This document shows positions 35,533 through 43,231 of a stretch of 64,000 bases of DNA, in pieces. Each line of letters begins with the position of its first letter. Positions within the stretch are counted from its first letter, which is position 1. The position numbers and the translations under genes are program-made. The stretch lies in NCBI GenBank assembly GCA_963779325.1, contig CAVZXS010000037.1, positions 310,001-374,000 of the forward strand. The letters are read 5' to 3'. The notes beneath the pieces are model-generated. The model made no database searches, was not told the DNA's origin, and was given only the letters and a program-made list of their open reading frames with translations. This DNA is from CAVZXS01 sp963779325 (GTDB lineage Bacteria; Bacteroidota; Bacteroidia; Chitinophagales; Chitinophagaceae).

Positions 35533-36345
35533 CTAAAGATTTCCCAGCACATACATCTGGTCAGGAGTTGGTGTAGGACTTCCGCCTTGTTTTTCCAGTG
35601 TCACGGCAAAGGCATTTACTTTTATATTACCGAAAGATTTCATTTTTTGAATACGAACAGTCTTGCCGTCTTTAGTTATCACACCGGCATCCTGCGGTTT
35701 ACCATCTACAATGGCCCACAGTTGATACTGCTTATCGGCAGGTGCCTGCGGCAAATAGGAAGGATCTAAATAAACATCGCCTGTATTTTTTACATAATAA
35801 ACTTTAGCGGCAGCTTCAGGGAAATTTTTGGTGCCGTTAAGCGAAACAGCAAAACTGTATTTATCAGAAATAATTTTATAATCTTCTTTTAATTGCGCAT
35901 TGACTGCGGCCCGGTTATCCAATTCAGTTTTATTTTTTGCCAGTTCTTCGGATGCGGTATTGTATTTATTGTACAAAACATAATTCAGTACGGCGCTTCC
36001 TAATAATAAAAGTACTGCCGCGGCAGCTGCGTATTTAAAATACGAACGCATTTGTCTTACCGGAGTTTCTGTCTTTGCTTCACCGTTACCCTGCGAAAGA
36101 TTGCCGACATCTGTTGAATTCGTTTTAAGATAGGTTTGTTTAATTTTTTCTTTCAGGCTGTCATCGGGTTTTACAGCAAAAGAAGCAGCATAGCCATCCA
36201 ATGATTCACGGATAGCATCAATTTCTTGTTGTACTTCGGGATAAATAAAAACCATTTGCTCTACCTGCTGAATTTCTTCGGCGGTAGCTGTACCCAGAAC
36301 ATATTGTTCTAAAACACCCGATGATATGAATTCTTTTGCATCCAC
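35533..36345 (-). CDS. Anti-sigma factor, RskA/ChrR-like
   Basis: The 270-residue protein has an N-terminal anti-sigma region (MDAKEFISSGVLEQYVLG, EEIQQVEQMVFIYPEVQQEIDAI), a single helix at about 105-130 (YFKYAAAAAVLLLLGSAVL), a short coiled segment (ELAKNKTELDNRAAV), and an extracytoplasmic RskA-type domain (KYYVK-like VYYVKNTGDVYLDPSYLP, YQLWAIVDGKPQDAG, VNAFAVTLEKQGGSPTPTPDQMYVLG). It should hold the sigma factor encoded 8 bp upstream inactive at the membrane until a signal, often redox or cell-envelope stress, releases it. Confidence 0.92.
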   Translation of the reverse strand: MDAKEFISSGVLEQYVLGTATAEEIQQVEQMVFIYPEVQQEIDAIRESLDGYAASFAVKPDDSLKEKIKQTYLKTNSTDVGNLSQGNGEAKTETPVRQMRSYFKYAAAAAVLLLLGSAVLNYVLYNKYNTASEELAKNKTELDNRAAVNAQLKEDYKIISDKYSFAVSLNGTKNFPEAAAKVYYVKNTGDVYLDPSYLPQAPADKQYQLWAIVDGKPQDAGVITKDGKTVRIQKMKSFGNIKVNAFAVTLEKQGGSPTPTPDQMYVLGNL

Positions 36346-36353
36346 TAAATCCG

Positions 36354-36905
36354 CTAATTTATGTTTACTATTTTTCTCAGTTCAATAATAGCCGCCCGTA
36401 TTCTCGACTTGACAGTACCTAACGGTATGCCCAGTTCACCGGCAATCTCCTCATGCGTGTAGCCCGAAAAATAAGCCAAATGAATTACTTTTTGTTGATT
36501 TATATCCAAGTGACTTACCTGTTTCGCCAGGCCCAAGCTGTCAAATCTGTCCGATCTGATATTTTCATCCTCCACTTTATCTACGGTATTCTCATCCCCG
36601 CGGATCAATTGCTGCTTCCTGTAACCCTTTGATCTTACTACATCTATCGTGTAATTACGAGCCACATTTACCAACCAGGTAAACAGTCTTCCTTTCGATA
36701 CATCGTACTTCTCTAAGTTCTCCCAAAATTTTACAAATACTTCCTGCAGTATATCATTCGCCGCATCTTTCGATTCTACAATGCGGTTGATAACACCGTA
36801 TATAGCAGCTGAATAATTATCATACAGATAATTAAACGCGTCTTCCCGGCGAAGCTTTAATCCTTCTACCAGTTCCTGTTCAGTATATTTTGCAGTTGTG
36901 TTCAA
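36354..36905 (-). CDS. ECF-type RNA polymerase sigma factor
   Basis: I choose the TTG at 36905 (183 residues, MNTTAKYTEQELVEG) because the longer start at 36926 overlaps the -7 promoter box. Region 2 is at about 25-95 (AFNYLYDNYSAAIYGVINRIV, DILQEVFVKFWENL, LFTWLVNVARNYTIDVVRSK) and region 4 at about 130-180 (DINQQKVIHLAYFSGYTHEEIAGELGIPLGTVKSRIR). It is a SigK/RpoE-like ECF factor paired with the anti-sigma gene immediately downstream, the usual layout for autoregulated stress sigma factors. An exact TATATTTG box just before the start suggests basal transcription by the main sigma factor. Confidence 0.93.
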   Translation of the reverse strand: MNTTAKYTEQELVEGLKLRREDAFNYLYDNYSAAIYGVINRIVESKDAANDILQEVFVKFWENLEKYDVSKGRLFTWLVNVARNYTIDVVRSKGYRKQQLIRGDENTVDKVEDENIRSDRFDSLGLAKQVSHLDINQQKVIHLAYFSGYTHEEIAGELGIPLGTVKSRIRAAIIELRKIVNIN

Positions 36906-36923
36906 AAAAGTGATTGTGCTGTA

Positions 36924-36931
36924 CAAATATA
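36924..36931 (-). promoter_or_regulatory. Promoter -7 element of the ECF sigma gene
   Basis: The minus strand reads TATATTTG, exact TAnnTTTG, 19 bp upstream of the TTG start at 36905. It helps decide that start. Confidence 0.5.
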
Positions 36932-36993
36932 ACTCCGAAAGAAAATTAAAATACGTTTTTTATTAAAGTGCGGATTTGTTTGTGAGAAGTTTT

Positions 36994-37719
36994 TTACCAT
37001 CCGCTTCCTAATACATCGGCCAGGTGCATGGATTTTATTTTATAGCCTTTGTGCTTGATGTATCCCTGCAAATGCATCAGGCAGGATAAATCGGTTGAAA
37101 TAATATAATCGGCGCCGGTGGCAATGGCGTTTTCTACTTTTTGTTCGCCCATATTTATAGAAATGGCTTCGAATTTTACAGCAAACGTACCGCCGAATCC
37201 GCAACAGGTTTCCACATCGTTCATCTCTATTATTTCCAGTCCTTTTACTTTTGCTAATAATTTCCTGGGCTCCTCTTTTATTTTGCACTCCCGCAAGCCT
37301 GCACAGCTGTCATGATAAGTAGCTTTGCCGTTCAGCACGGCGCCAATATCTTCTATTTTCAATACATCAATCATAAATTCAGAAAACTCGAAAATCCTTT
37401 TTCCCAAATCCTTTACTTCGTTGTGTACCGACGAGTTTTCAAATAACTTACTGTAATAGTTTCTTACAAAACCCACACAGCTTGCACTTGGCGCTACTAT
37501 ATAATCATTGGGGCCGCCTTTGAAATCAGTAAGAAATTTACTGCAAACAGCTTTTGCTTCGTTCCAAAAACCTGCATTAAAAGCCGGCTGTCCGCAACAG
37601 GTTTGATTGGTATTATATGTAACGGTACAACCGGCTTTCTCCAATACCTTAATCATATTGAAAGCCGTATCAGGATACAACTGATCTACAAAACACGGTA
37701 TAAAAATTTGTACGTTCAT
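36994..37719 (-). CDS. LutA/YkgE-like (Fe-S)-binding oxidoreductase subunit
   Basis: The 241-residue protein has two cysteine-rich CCG domains (PF02754): NQTCCGQPAFNAG with SASCVGFVR in the first half, and DSCAGLRE with VETCCGFGGTFAVKF in the second, as in LutA, the heterodisulfide-reductase-like subunit of the LutABC L-lactate dehydrogenase. It begins MNVQIFIPCFVDQLYPD, the usual LutA start. lutB and lutC are not adjacent, so the partner subunits, if any, lie elsewhere. A 14-bp tandem duplication (ATTAATTAGTAATT twice, about 37751-37778) lies just upstream. Confidence 0.9.
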   Translation of the reverse strand: MNVQIFIPCFVDQLYPDTAFNMIKVLEKAGCTVTYNTNQTCCGQPAFNAGFWNEAKAVCSKFLTDFKGGPNDYIVAPSASCVGFVRNYYSKLFENSSVHNEVKDLGKRIFEFSEFMIDVLKIEDIGAVLNGKATYHDSCAGLRECKIKEEPRKLLAKVKGLEIIEMNDVETCCGFGGTFAVKFEAISINMGEQKVENAIATGADYIISTDLSCLMHLQGYIKHKGYKIKSMHLADVLGSGW

Positions 37720-37806
37720 AAATCCGGCCCGGTGAAGGGAAACTTAGTTCATTAATTAGTAATTATTAATTAGTAATTATTTTTAAAACAGCAGCCCTCA
37801 ACCGGA

Positions 37807-38292
37807 TTAGGGTTTCAGTGCTATCATCTTTACAGCAGTGATAGCCGCTTCCTCTCCTTTATGGCCATGCTTACCTCCTATTCTTTCTTTAGCCTGCTCA
37901 TCATTATCTACCGTAAGCACACCAAATATGGAAGGTACGGGCAATAATAAATTTAACTGTACTACTCCGTCTGTCACCGCCTTGCATACATAATCAAAAT
38001 GGGGAGTATCGCCTCGCAACACGCAACCCAATGCGATAAAAGCGGCGGGTTTATCTTTCTTCGAGGATTTGTCCCAATAATTTTTTATGCCAAAAGGAAT
38101 TTCAAAGGCACCGGGTACCATTAATGAAACGATTTTTTTTACTCCCAGTTTTTTCAATTCACTCAAACAACCTTTTTCCAATTCATCTACAATCGCCGCA
38201 TTCCATTCGGTTCGTACAATTACAACACAGGCATCCTTTTTTATCCGGATGCCTGTGTTATTTTTTAAATTACTTTTTTTAACTTCTGCCAA
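37807..38292 (-). CDS. ribH: 6,7-dimethyl-8-ribityllumazine synthase
   Basis: This 161-residue enzyme makes the riboflavin precursor lumazine from the ribityl-aminouracil and dihydroxybutanone phosphate. Family marks: RTEWNAAIVDELEKG (substrate-binding), VPGAFEIPFGIK, ALGCVLRGDTPHFDYVCKAVTDGV (with the catalytic His in TPHFDYV) and FGVLTVDNDEQAKERIGGKHGHKGEEAA. Length and order are normal, but the N-terminal extension (MAEVKKSNLKNNTGIRIKKD) holds a perfect 13-bp DNA palindrome. No FMN riboswitch is visible upstream. It follows the TPR gene by about 56 bp on the same strand. Confidence 0.97.
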   Translation of the reverse strand: MAEVKKSNLKNNTGIRIKKDACVVIVRTEWNAAIVDELEKGCLSELKKLGVKKIVSLMVPGAFEIPFGIKNYWDKSSKKDKPAAFIALGCVLRGDTPHFDYVCKAVTDGVVQLNLLLPVPSIFGVLTVDNDEQAKERIGGKHGHKGEEAAITAVKMIALKP

Positions 38293-38348
38293 AGCATTTA
38301 CTTTTTTTAGATAAATAATAAATTCTTTATTAAAAGCAAATCAGTTTC

Positions 38349-39059
38349 TTACTCGTATACGCCCAACTGCGCTAAATATTTCACCGCGTCGTTGCCATAT
38401 CTCGTTCTCGGGTATTTGTCTTTTAAGTCTTTAAATATTTCAATCGCTTCTTTATCTTTCTTTAATTTTTGCGCCATAACAGCGGCAAAAAACATATACT
38501 CCGATGAGTTGTCTTCATCTTCTTTAAAATGATAAGCCGCTTTTTTATAATTATCAAAAGCTTCGTTCTCTTTACCGCTTTCGGCATACGCATCGCCTAA
38601 ATTTTTATACGCACGAGCCTGTATTTGCTGCGCATCGGTAGAGAAGTCTTTAAGGTACTTAATGGCATTCGGAAAATCTTTTAACTGCAAATAGCAGTTA
38701 CCCGCATAAAACTTAGCAAGATTACCGGCGTTGGTACCGCCATAAGTTTTAATAGTGTACAATAAACCTTTGTTACCTGCCGCATCACCATTCAGAGCCA
38801 GGTTGTACAGCGAATCAGGGTTAGGGTTGGTGCCCGCTTTTTCAAAATAATTAATACCCACAAATATTGCATCCTCGGCCTTCGCATTCTTAGCGGTATT
38901 CTGATTTTTGAAAAATATATACCCAATGGCTCCGGCAATAATTACAATACCGGCAATCATTATTATTTTGTTGTATTTGTCCCATACATTTTTGGCTTTT
39001 TCAATCGCCACCTGCGCCGGGTCGGTTTCAACTACTTCTGCATGTTTCGCTTTCGACAT
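38349..39059 (-). CDS. Membrane-anchored TPR protein (YfgM-like)
   Basis: The 236-residue protein has a cytoplasmic N-terminus, one helix at about 33-52 (IMIAGIVIIAGAIGYIFF) and a tetratricopeptide domain (about 60-235): AKFYAGNCYLQLKDFPNAIKYLKDF, RAYKNLGDAYAESGKENEAFDNYKKAAYHF and KDKEAIEIFKDLKDKYPRTRYGNDA. The arrangement resembles YfgM/TPR_21 proteins that work with the SecYEG/periplasmic chaperone system, but in Bacteroidota the role is not established. It lies between pdhA (24 bp upstream) and ribH. Confidence 0.88.
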   Translation of the reverse strand: MSKAKHAEVVETDPAQVAIEKAKNVWDKYNKIIMIAGIVIIAGAIGYIFFKNQNTAKNAKAEDAIFVGINYFEKAGTNPNPDSLYNLALNGDAAGNKGLLYTIKTYGGTNAGNLAKFYAGNCYLQLKDFPNAIKYLKDFSTDAQQIQARAYKNLGDAYAESGKENEAFDNYKKAAYHFKEDEDNSSEYMFFAAVMAQKLKKDKEAIEIFKDLKDKYPRTRYGNDAVKYLAQLGVYE

Positions 39060-39082
39060 ATTCGCTGTTTTATTTTTAAATT

Positions 39083-40078
39083 TTAATCAACAATAAAAGG
39101 ATAGTTTTGATCCATATAAACGTCTTTCAATACTTCATTATCATCGGGCCAGGGGCTTTCTTCGGCAAATTTTACCGACTCCTCTACCGCTGCATCCACC
39201 CTCGCATTAATGGCATTAATCTCTTCTTCGGTAGCCATCTTGTTCTTGGTGATGGTTTTTAAAATCATCGTTATCGGATCTTTTTCTTTGTATTCATCTA
39301 CTTCGTCCTTGCTTCTGTATTTTTGCGGGTCGCTGATTGAGTGGCCTTTATAACGGTAAGTTTTAATTTCCAATAAGGTAGGTCCGCCCTTTTCTCTTGC
39401 TCTTTTCACCGCTCTCAGTACACCTTCGTGTACCGTTTCGGGGTTCATGCCATCCACTGTATCGGCCGGCATATCGTACCCGTCGGCCAGTTTATATATA
39501 TCCACTACGTTCGATGTTCTTTCTACTGATGTACCCATGGCGTAATTATTATTCTCGCAAATAAAAATTACCGGCAATTTCCAAAGCATGGCCAGGTTAA
39601 AGGTTTCGTGCAACATACCCTGGCGGGCGGCGCCATCGCCAAAATAACAAAGCACCACATTATCGGTACCGCGGTATTGCTCGGCAAAAGCCAGACCGGC
39701 ACCGGTACCTATCTGTGCGCCAACTATACCATGACCGCCATAAAAATTCACATCCTTACCAAAAAAGTGCATACTGCCACCCTTACCTTTTGCACAACCG
39801 GTTGCTTTGCCGTACAATTCGGCCATACAACTATTTACTGATACACCTTTGGCAATAGCCAATCCGTGGTCGCGGTAAGCGGTTATAAACATATCTTCGG
39901 GTTTGGTAGCCGTCATACAACCCGCTGCTATGGCTTCCTGACCAATATAAGCGTGAAAAAATCCGCGAATCTTTCCATCCATCTTATACTTTTCTTCTGC
40001 CATTAATTCAAACTGGCGGATCAACTGCATCAGTTCGTACCAGTACAAATAGGTTTCTTTTGAAAATTTGGTAGCCAA
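39083..40078 (-). CDS. pdhA: Pyruvate dehydrogenase E1 component, alpha subunit
   Basis: The 331-residue protein begins MATKFSKETYLYWYELMQLIRQFE with a TTG start at 40078; the next downstream ATG would remove conserved residues. The thiamine-diphosphate motif GDGAARQGMLHETFNLAMLWKLPVIF (G-D-G ... N-N) is complete, with ICENNNYAMGTSVERTS and the phosphorylation-loop region YRYKGHSISDPQKYRS. With an E1 beta subunit, E2 and E3, not in this window, it converts pyruvate to acetyl-CoA. It leads a leftward group (pdhA, TPR protein, ribH) and has an exact TATTTTTG promoter box about 43 bp upstream. Confidence 0.96.
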   Translation of the reverse strand: MATKFSKETYLYWYELMQLIRQFELMAEEKYKMDGKIRGFFHAYIGQEAIAAGCMTATKPEDMFITAYRDHGLAIAKGVSVNSCMAELYGKATGCAKGKGGSMHFFGKDVNFYGGHGIVGAQIGTGAGLAFAEQYRGTDNVVLCYFGDGAARQGMLHETFNLAMLWKLPVIFICENNNYAMGTSVERTSNVVDIYKLADGYDMPADTVDGMNPETVHEGVLRAVKRAREKGGPTLLEIKTYRYKGHSISDPQKYRSKDEVDEYKEKDPITMILKTITKNKMATEEEINAINARVDAAVEESVKFAEESPWPDDNEVLKDVYMDQNYPFIVD

Positions 40079-40120
40079 AGCTTATAGAATTTAAAGAGTT
40101 ATACCGATTTTTAAAGGAGG

Positions 40121-40128
40121 CAAAAATA
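40121..40128 (-). promoter_or_regulatory. Promoter -7 element of pdhA
   Basis: The minus strand reads TATTTTTG, an exact TAnnTTTG, 43 bp upstream of the TTG start. Confidence 0.45.
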
Positions 40129-40314
40129 AGGGAAAAATAAATAGCAGTTATGACCATTTTCCAACCAAAAACCAAGGCTATTTTAATACAATAAACCTGC
40201 GGGTAAAGTAAAGCTTCCTTTCTCTGTCCGTCCCGCCCCCGCTTATGCCATCCTCTTTAATCGTCGAATCTCCTATACCAAATCAATTTATAATTTAACC
40301 CGAAATAATTGATA

Positions 40315-40421
40315 TAATACCGAGCGCCGAAACGAATATACGATTGCCCGCCCCTGCCCGTTCCGTTCAGGCAGGAGTGCCGGTACGGAAGGGAACTATT
40401 TTACTCGGCGATTCGGTATTA
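40315..40421. repeat. Imperfect palindrome (about 107 bp) upstream of recF
   Basis: Outer arms of 15-16 bp (TAATACCGAGCGCCGA against TCGGCGATTCGGTATTA, one bulge) enclose a 74-bp core with an inner CCTGCC / GGCAGG hairpin. It looks like an interspersed REP or MITE-like unit rather than an operator; no clear flanking target duplication. Confidence 0.5.
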
Positions 40422-40435
40422 TCTTGCACACTTCA

Positions 40436-41521
40436 ATGTTGCAGCTAAAAAAAATAACATTAACACAGTTCAAAAACTATCATCAACAGTCTTTTCAGTT
40501 TACGGAAAGGGTAATTGGTATATGCGGCAAAAATGGCGCAGGTAAAACCAATCTGCTGGATGCCTTGTACTACATGTGTTTTACCAAAAGTTATTTTACC
40601 CGTACCGACAGCAATAGTGTGTTGCATGGTCATACGGGTTTTAGATTGGCAGCCGATTTCGAGTTAAATGGCGATGAAGAAAAAGCAGTGTGTATTTTGA
40701 GAGAGACCAATAAGAAAGAACTGACTATAAATGACGATGCTTACACAAAGTTCTCACAGCATATCGGTCACTACCCCTGCGTCATCATAGCGCCGGACGA
40801 TGTGCAGTTAATTATTGGCGGCAGTGAAGAAAGAAGAAAATTTATTGATACGCTGCTCTCTCAATTGTATCCCGATTACCTGCAGGCTTTAATAGCTTAT
40901 CAAAAAATACATATACAACGAAACTCATTGTTGAAAGCATTTGCCGAAAACGGCGGAGCTGGCGATTTTACTTTGCTGGATGTACTGGACGGGCAATTGG
41001 CTGCGCAGGGCGCCGCTATTTTTGAAAAGCGACAACATTTCCTGCTGTCTTTTTTGCCAATGGCAAAAAAAATGTACCTGCAAATTGCCAATACAAAAGA
41101 AGAGATTAATCTTTTTTACGAATCGGAACTGCACAGCGTTTCTTTTCCTGACTTATTAAAATACAACCGGCAGAAAGACTGTTTTGCGCAACGAACTACC
41201 GGCGGTATACACAAAGACGATTTACTTTTTACATTGGGCGAGCAGCCTTTTAAAAATATCGCATCGCAGGGACAGCGAAAGAGTTTGCTTTTTGCACTGA
41301 AACTGGCCGAAATGGAAGTATTGAAAAAAGAAAAAGGATTTGCCCCGCTCCTGCTGCTGGATGATGTGTTTGAAAAATTGGATGAAGACCGTATCAGCAA
41401 CTTGCTGGAACGTGTATGTAAACAAAATGACGGACAGGTTTTTATAACCGATACCAACGAGCAAAGATTTATTGCGCATTTGGAGGCATTGTCAATTGCT
41501 CACCAACTAATAAAGCTCTGA
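40436..41521 (+). CDS. recF: DNA replication and repair protein RecF
   Basis: ATG 40436 (361 residues, MLQLKKITLTQFKNYHQ) is chosen over an in-frame TTG at 40424, which lies within the promoter box. Walker A is GICGKNGAGKTNLL (about 30-43), Walker B APLLLLDDVFEKLD, signature GGIHKDDLLF and ASQGQRKSLLFALKLAE. RecF binds ATP and gapped DNA and loads RecA with RecO and RecR. Length is normal. It is followed after 56 bp by the DUF721 gene on the same strand, the familiar recF-DUF721 (DciA-like) pair. Confidence 0.97.
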   Translation: MLQLKKITLTQFKNYHQQSFQFTERVIGICGKNGAGKTNLLDALYYMCFTKSYFTRTDSNSVLHGHTGFRLAADFELNGDEEKAVCILRETNKKELTINDDAYTKFSQHIGHYPCVIIAPDDVQLIIGGSEERRKFIDTLLSQLYPDYLQALIAYQKIHIQRNSLLKAFAENGGAGDFTLLDVLDGQLAAQGAAIFEKRQHFLLSFLPMAKKMYLQIANTKEEINLFYESELHSVSFPDLLKYNRQKDCFAQRTTGGIHKDDLLFTLGEQPFKNIASQGQRKSLLFALKLAEMEVLKKEKGFAPLLLLDDVFEKLDEDRISNLLERVCKQNDGQVFITDTNEQRFIAHLEALSIAHQLIKL

Positions 41522-41577
41522 GGCCTTTGCGTTAAGCATTTTGTATTTAGCATCAGGCTTTCAATTATCTTCGCGGC

Positions 41578-41859
41578 ATGGGCGAATACTCCATGAAGGA
41601 TGCGATACAGCAGTTTTTAAATAAGAGCTATATTAAAGGCTCTATACAGGCATTGCAAATAGAAGATGCCTGGGAACTCATTATGGGTAAAACCGTGGCT
41701 AGATATACTGAAAAACTACAGATCATCAACGATACGCTTATCATTACTACCAACGTAGCGCCACTGAAACATGAACTGATGTACCAGAAAGAAAAAATAA
41801 TTACCCGTGTAAACGAGGCATTGGGCAAGAAAGTAATCTCGAAAATTGTGGTGCAGTAA
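41578..41859 (+). CDS. DUF721 (DciA-like) protein
   Basis: The 93-residue protein matches DUF721/PF05258: MKDAIQQFLNKSYIKGSIQALQIEDAWELIMGKTVARYTE and TLIITTNVAPLKHELMYQKEKIITRVNEALG. DciA proteins of this family load the replicative helicase in bacteria without DnaC or DnaI; the short Bacteroidota form placed next to recF fits that role, but direct evidence is lacking here. A TATCTTCG box, one mismatch from the -7 consensus, lies about 10 bp before ATG 41578. Confidence 0.87.
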   Translation: MGEYSMKDAIQQFLNKSYIKGSIQALQIEDAWELIMGKTVARYTEKLQIINDTLIITTNVAPLKHELMYQKEKIITRVNEALGKKVISKIVVQ

Positions 41860-41878
41860 TTTATTAATTGCAACAGGC

Positions 41879-42328
41879 TTATACAACATACAAGGCTTGT
41901 TCATTTTGCTCTTCGGTATCGAAAATCTCAGACCGGTTATACACTGCTTCTTCAATAATATCGGCTGATGAGATGATGCCAACAAAAGTAAAATCATCTA
42001 ACACGGGAACATATCTTGCTTTGTACAGCAGCATCTTACGCATACAAGTCTCTACCGTATCGTTGACGGTTACGTAAGGCATACAATTGTTAATTACATC
42101 TCTAACCAATGCTTTCTTGAATGACTTGCCGCCAAACATAATTTTTGAAGTTATATCATGCTCACTGATGATACCCTGAAAACGGTCATCATCATCTATT
42201 ACTACCAAATAATCTACATTCTGGCAATTCATTTGGCAAAGGGCATCACTTAAAGGGCAAATAGGAGAAACTGTTGTTGTCCTGTTTTTTTTCCTGGACA
42301 GAATGCTTGTAATCTTTTCCATAAGCAT
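41879..42328 (-). CDS. CBS-domain pair protein
   Basis: I take ATG 42328 (MLMEKITSILSRKK, 149 residues); the frame is open to 42487, but the N-terminal extension (MYDLCNFFTKNRQVKIS) has no family support. Two CBS repeats follow: TTVSPICPLSDALCQMNCQNVDYLVVIDDDDRFQGIISEHDITSKIM and RDVINNCMPYVTVNDTVETCMRKMLLYKARYVPVLDDFTFVGIISSADIIEEA. CBS pairs bind adenosyl nucleotides and regulate partner proteins; stand-alone pairs like this often sense energy status. The partner is not evident. Confidence 0.85.
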   Translation of the reverse strand: MLMEKITSILSRKKNRTTTVSPICPLSDALCQMNCQNVDYLVVIDDDDRFQGIISEHDITSKIMFGGKSFKKALVRDVINNCMPYVTVNDTVETCMRKMLLYKARYVPVLDDFTFVGIISSADIIEEAVYNRSEIFDTEEQNEQALYVV

Positions 42329-42683
42329 AGGTTTTTCGCTGCGATGAAGCAACAGGTTAAGGAATAGGTAAGAACTCAATAAATCGGGGTTGGTAAGAGT
42401 GAAGCGATACTGCTTAAAAGTACGAAAAAATATGCCGGAAATCTTTACCTGCCGGTTTTTGGTAAAAAAATTACACAAGTCGTACAAACTTTTTTTACCG
42501 CAAATAATTTTTCTTTATCAAAAGAAAATTATCTGTGTCAAAGTCGTTGTCGAACAAAAGACAAATAAAGAAAAATAGATTTTTTAATTTTCAGATAAGC
42601 TTATATTAAGATTTTTAGAAAGTATTCTTTTGTAATTATTTGAAGCTCTGTTTGCCGCCGTGAAATACGATTATCGTTCTTTG
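42329..42683. other. Intergenic region, 355 bp, no recognised feature
   Basis: This separates the CBS gene from the 3' end of the GNAT gene. It is AT-rich (about 42430-42640) with only weak self-complementarity (TTTCTTTATCAAAAGAAA at about 42510). I see no promoter of the TAnnTTTG type, no RNA gene and no coding frame. Confidence 0.35.
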
Positions 42684-43213
42684 TTATTTCATGCTTTCAA
42701 AACCGGCATGACTTAATTCCCGGCGTTTAACCGGTTGTTCAAAATTGAGCGCCCCCGGAATTGTAATATATTCTTTTACAAAAGTAAAGCCAACCCTTTC
42801 GAGAGTTTTATTGGGTGCCGGATTTAGGCATAAGGTTCGCAATACAATTTTTTCAGTTGCAGTTTCTTAAAAAAATAGGGCAAGGTCATTTTGACCAGCA
42901 CGGTGCCGCTACCTTTTTGCCGTAAACCGGCTTTCCATAAATGCAGGTGCATGTAAGCCTCTTGGCCGAATATTATTTTATTTACATTAGAATGGCCCTC
43001 AGGTATGCCGTCATGTAACCAAATAATACAATAAGACTTTTTTTCTTTGAGCGGTAATCTTAATTGTTCGGAAAGCAGTTCTCTCCATTCTTTTTCGGAA
43101 GGCATTTTATTCAAATCAACTCCCATGCCTGTAAGAAACGCTCTGTCGGCATTCTGCCAATAATTTATTATGAGATTATTATCACTCTCCTGAATTTCCC
43201 TGACAGATAACAT
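42684..43213 (-). pseudogene. GNAT N-acetyltransferase (frameshifted)
   Basis: From ATG 43213 (MLSVREIQESDNNLIINYW) the protein runs through the acetyl-CoA-binding fold (YMHLHLWKAGLRQKGSGTVLVKMTLPYFFKKLQLKKLYCEPYA) and then stops at 42824-42826. Adding one T (GCCTAAATC to GCCTTAAATC) restores LNPAPNKTLERVGFTFVKEYI and continues to a stop at 42684-42686, ending HAGFESMK. The acetyl-CoA pyrophosphate loop (RQKGSG) and the C-terminal N-x-x-A-N-x-x-L region, here NPAPNKTLERVGF, are those of the GNAT family. Corrected size is 176 residues. Substrate unknown. The break is one base in a T run, so an error in the sequence is possible. Confidence 0.8.
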
Positions 43214-43231
43214 AATTCTTAATTTGAATCC

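Larger units (their letters stand above)
40079..40435. other. Divergent intergenic region with a long imperfect palindrome
   Basis: This holds the pdhA promoter (40121-40128), an inverted repeat TAATACCGAGCGCCGA / TCGGCGATTCGGTATTA (40315-40330 and 40405-40421) enclosing an inner CCTGCC / GGCAGG hairpin, and a TATCTTGC box just before recF. The outer right arm runs directly into the recF promoter. Confidence 0.55.

Noticed and set aside
37751..37778. CRISPR-like direct repeat ATTAATTAGTAATT
   Set aside because: A simple 14-bp tandem duplication with no spacers.
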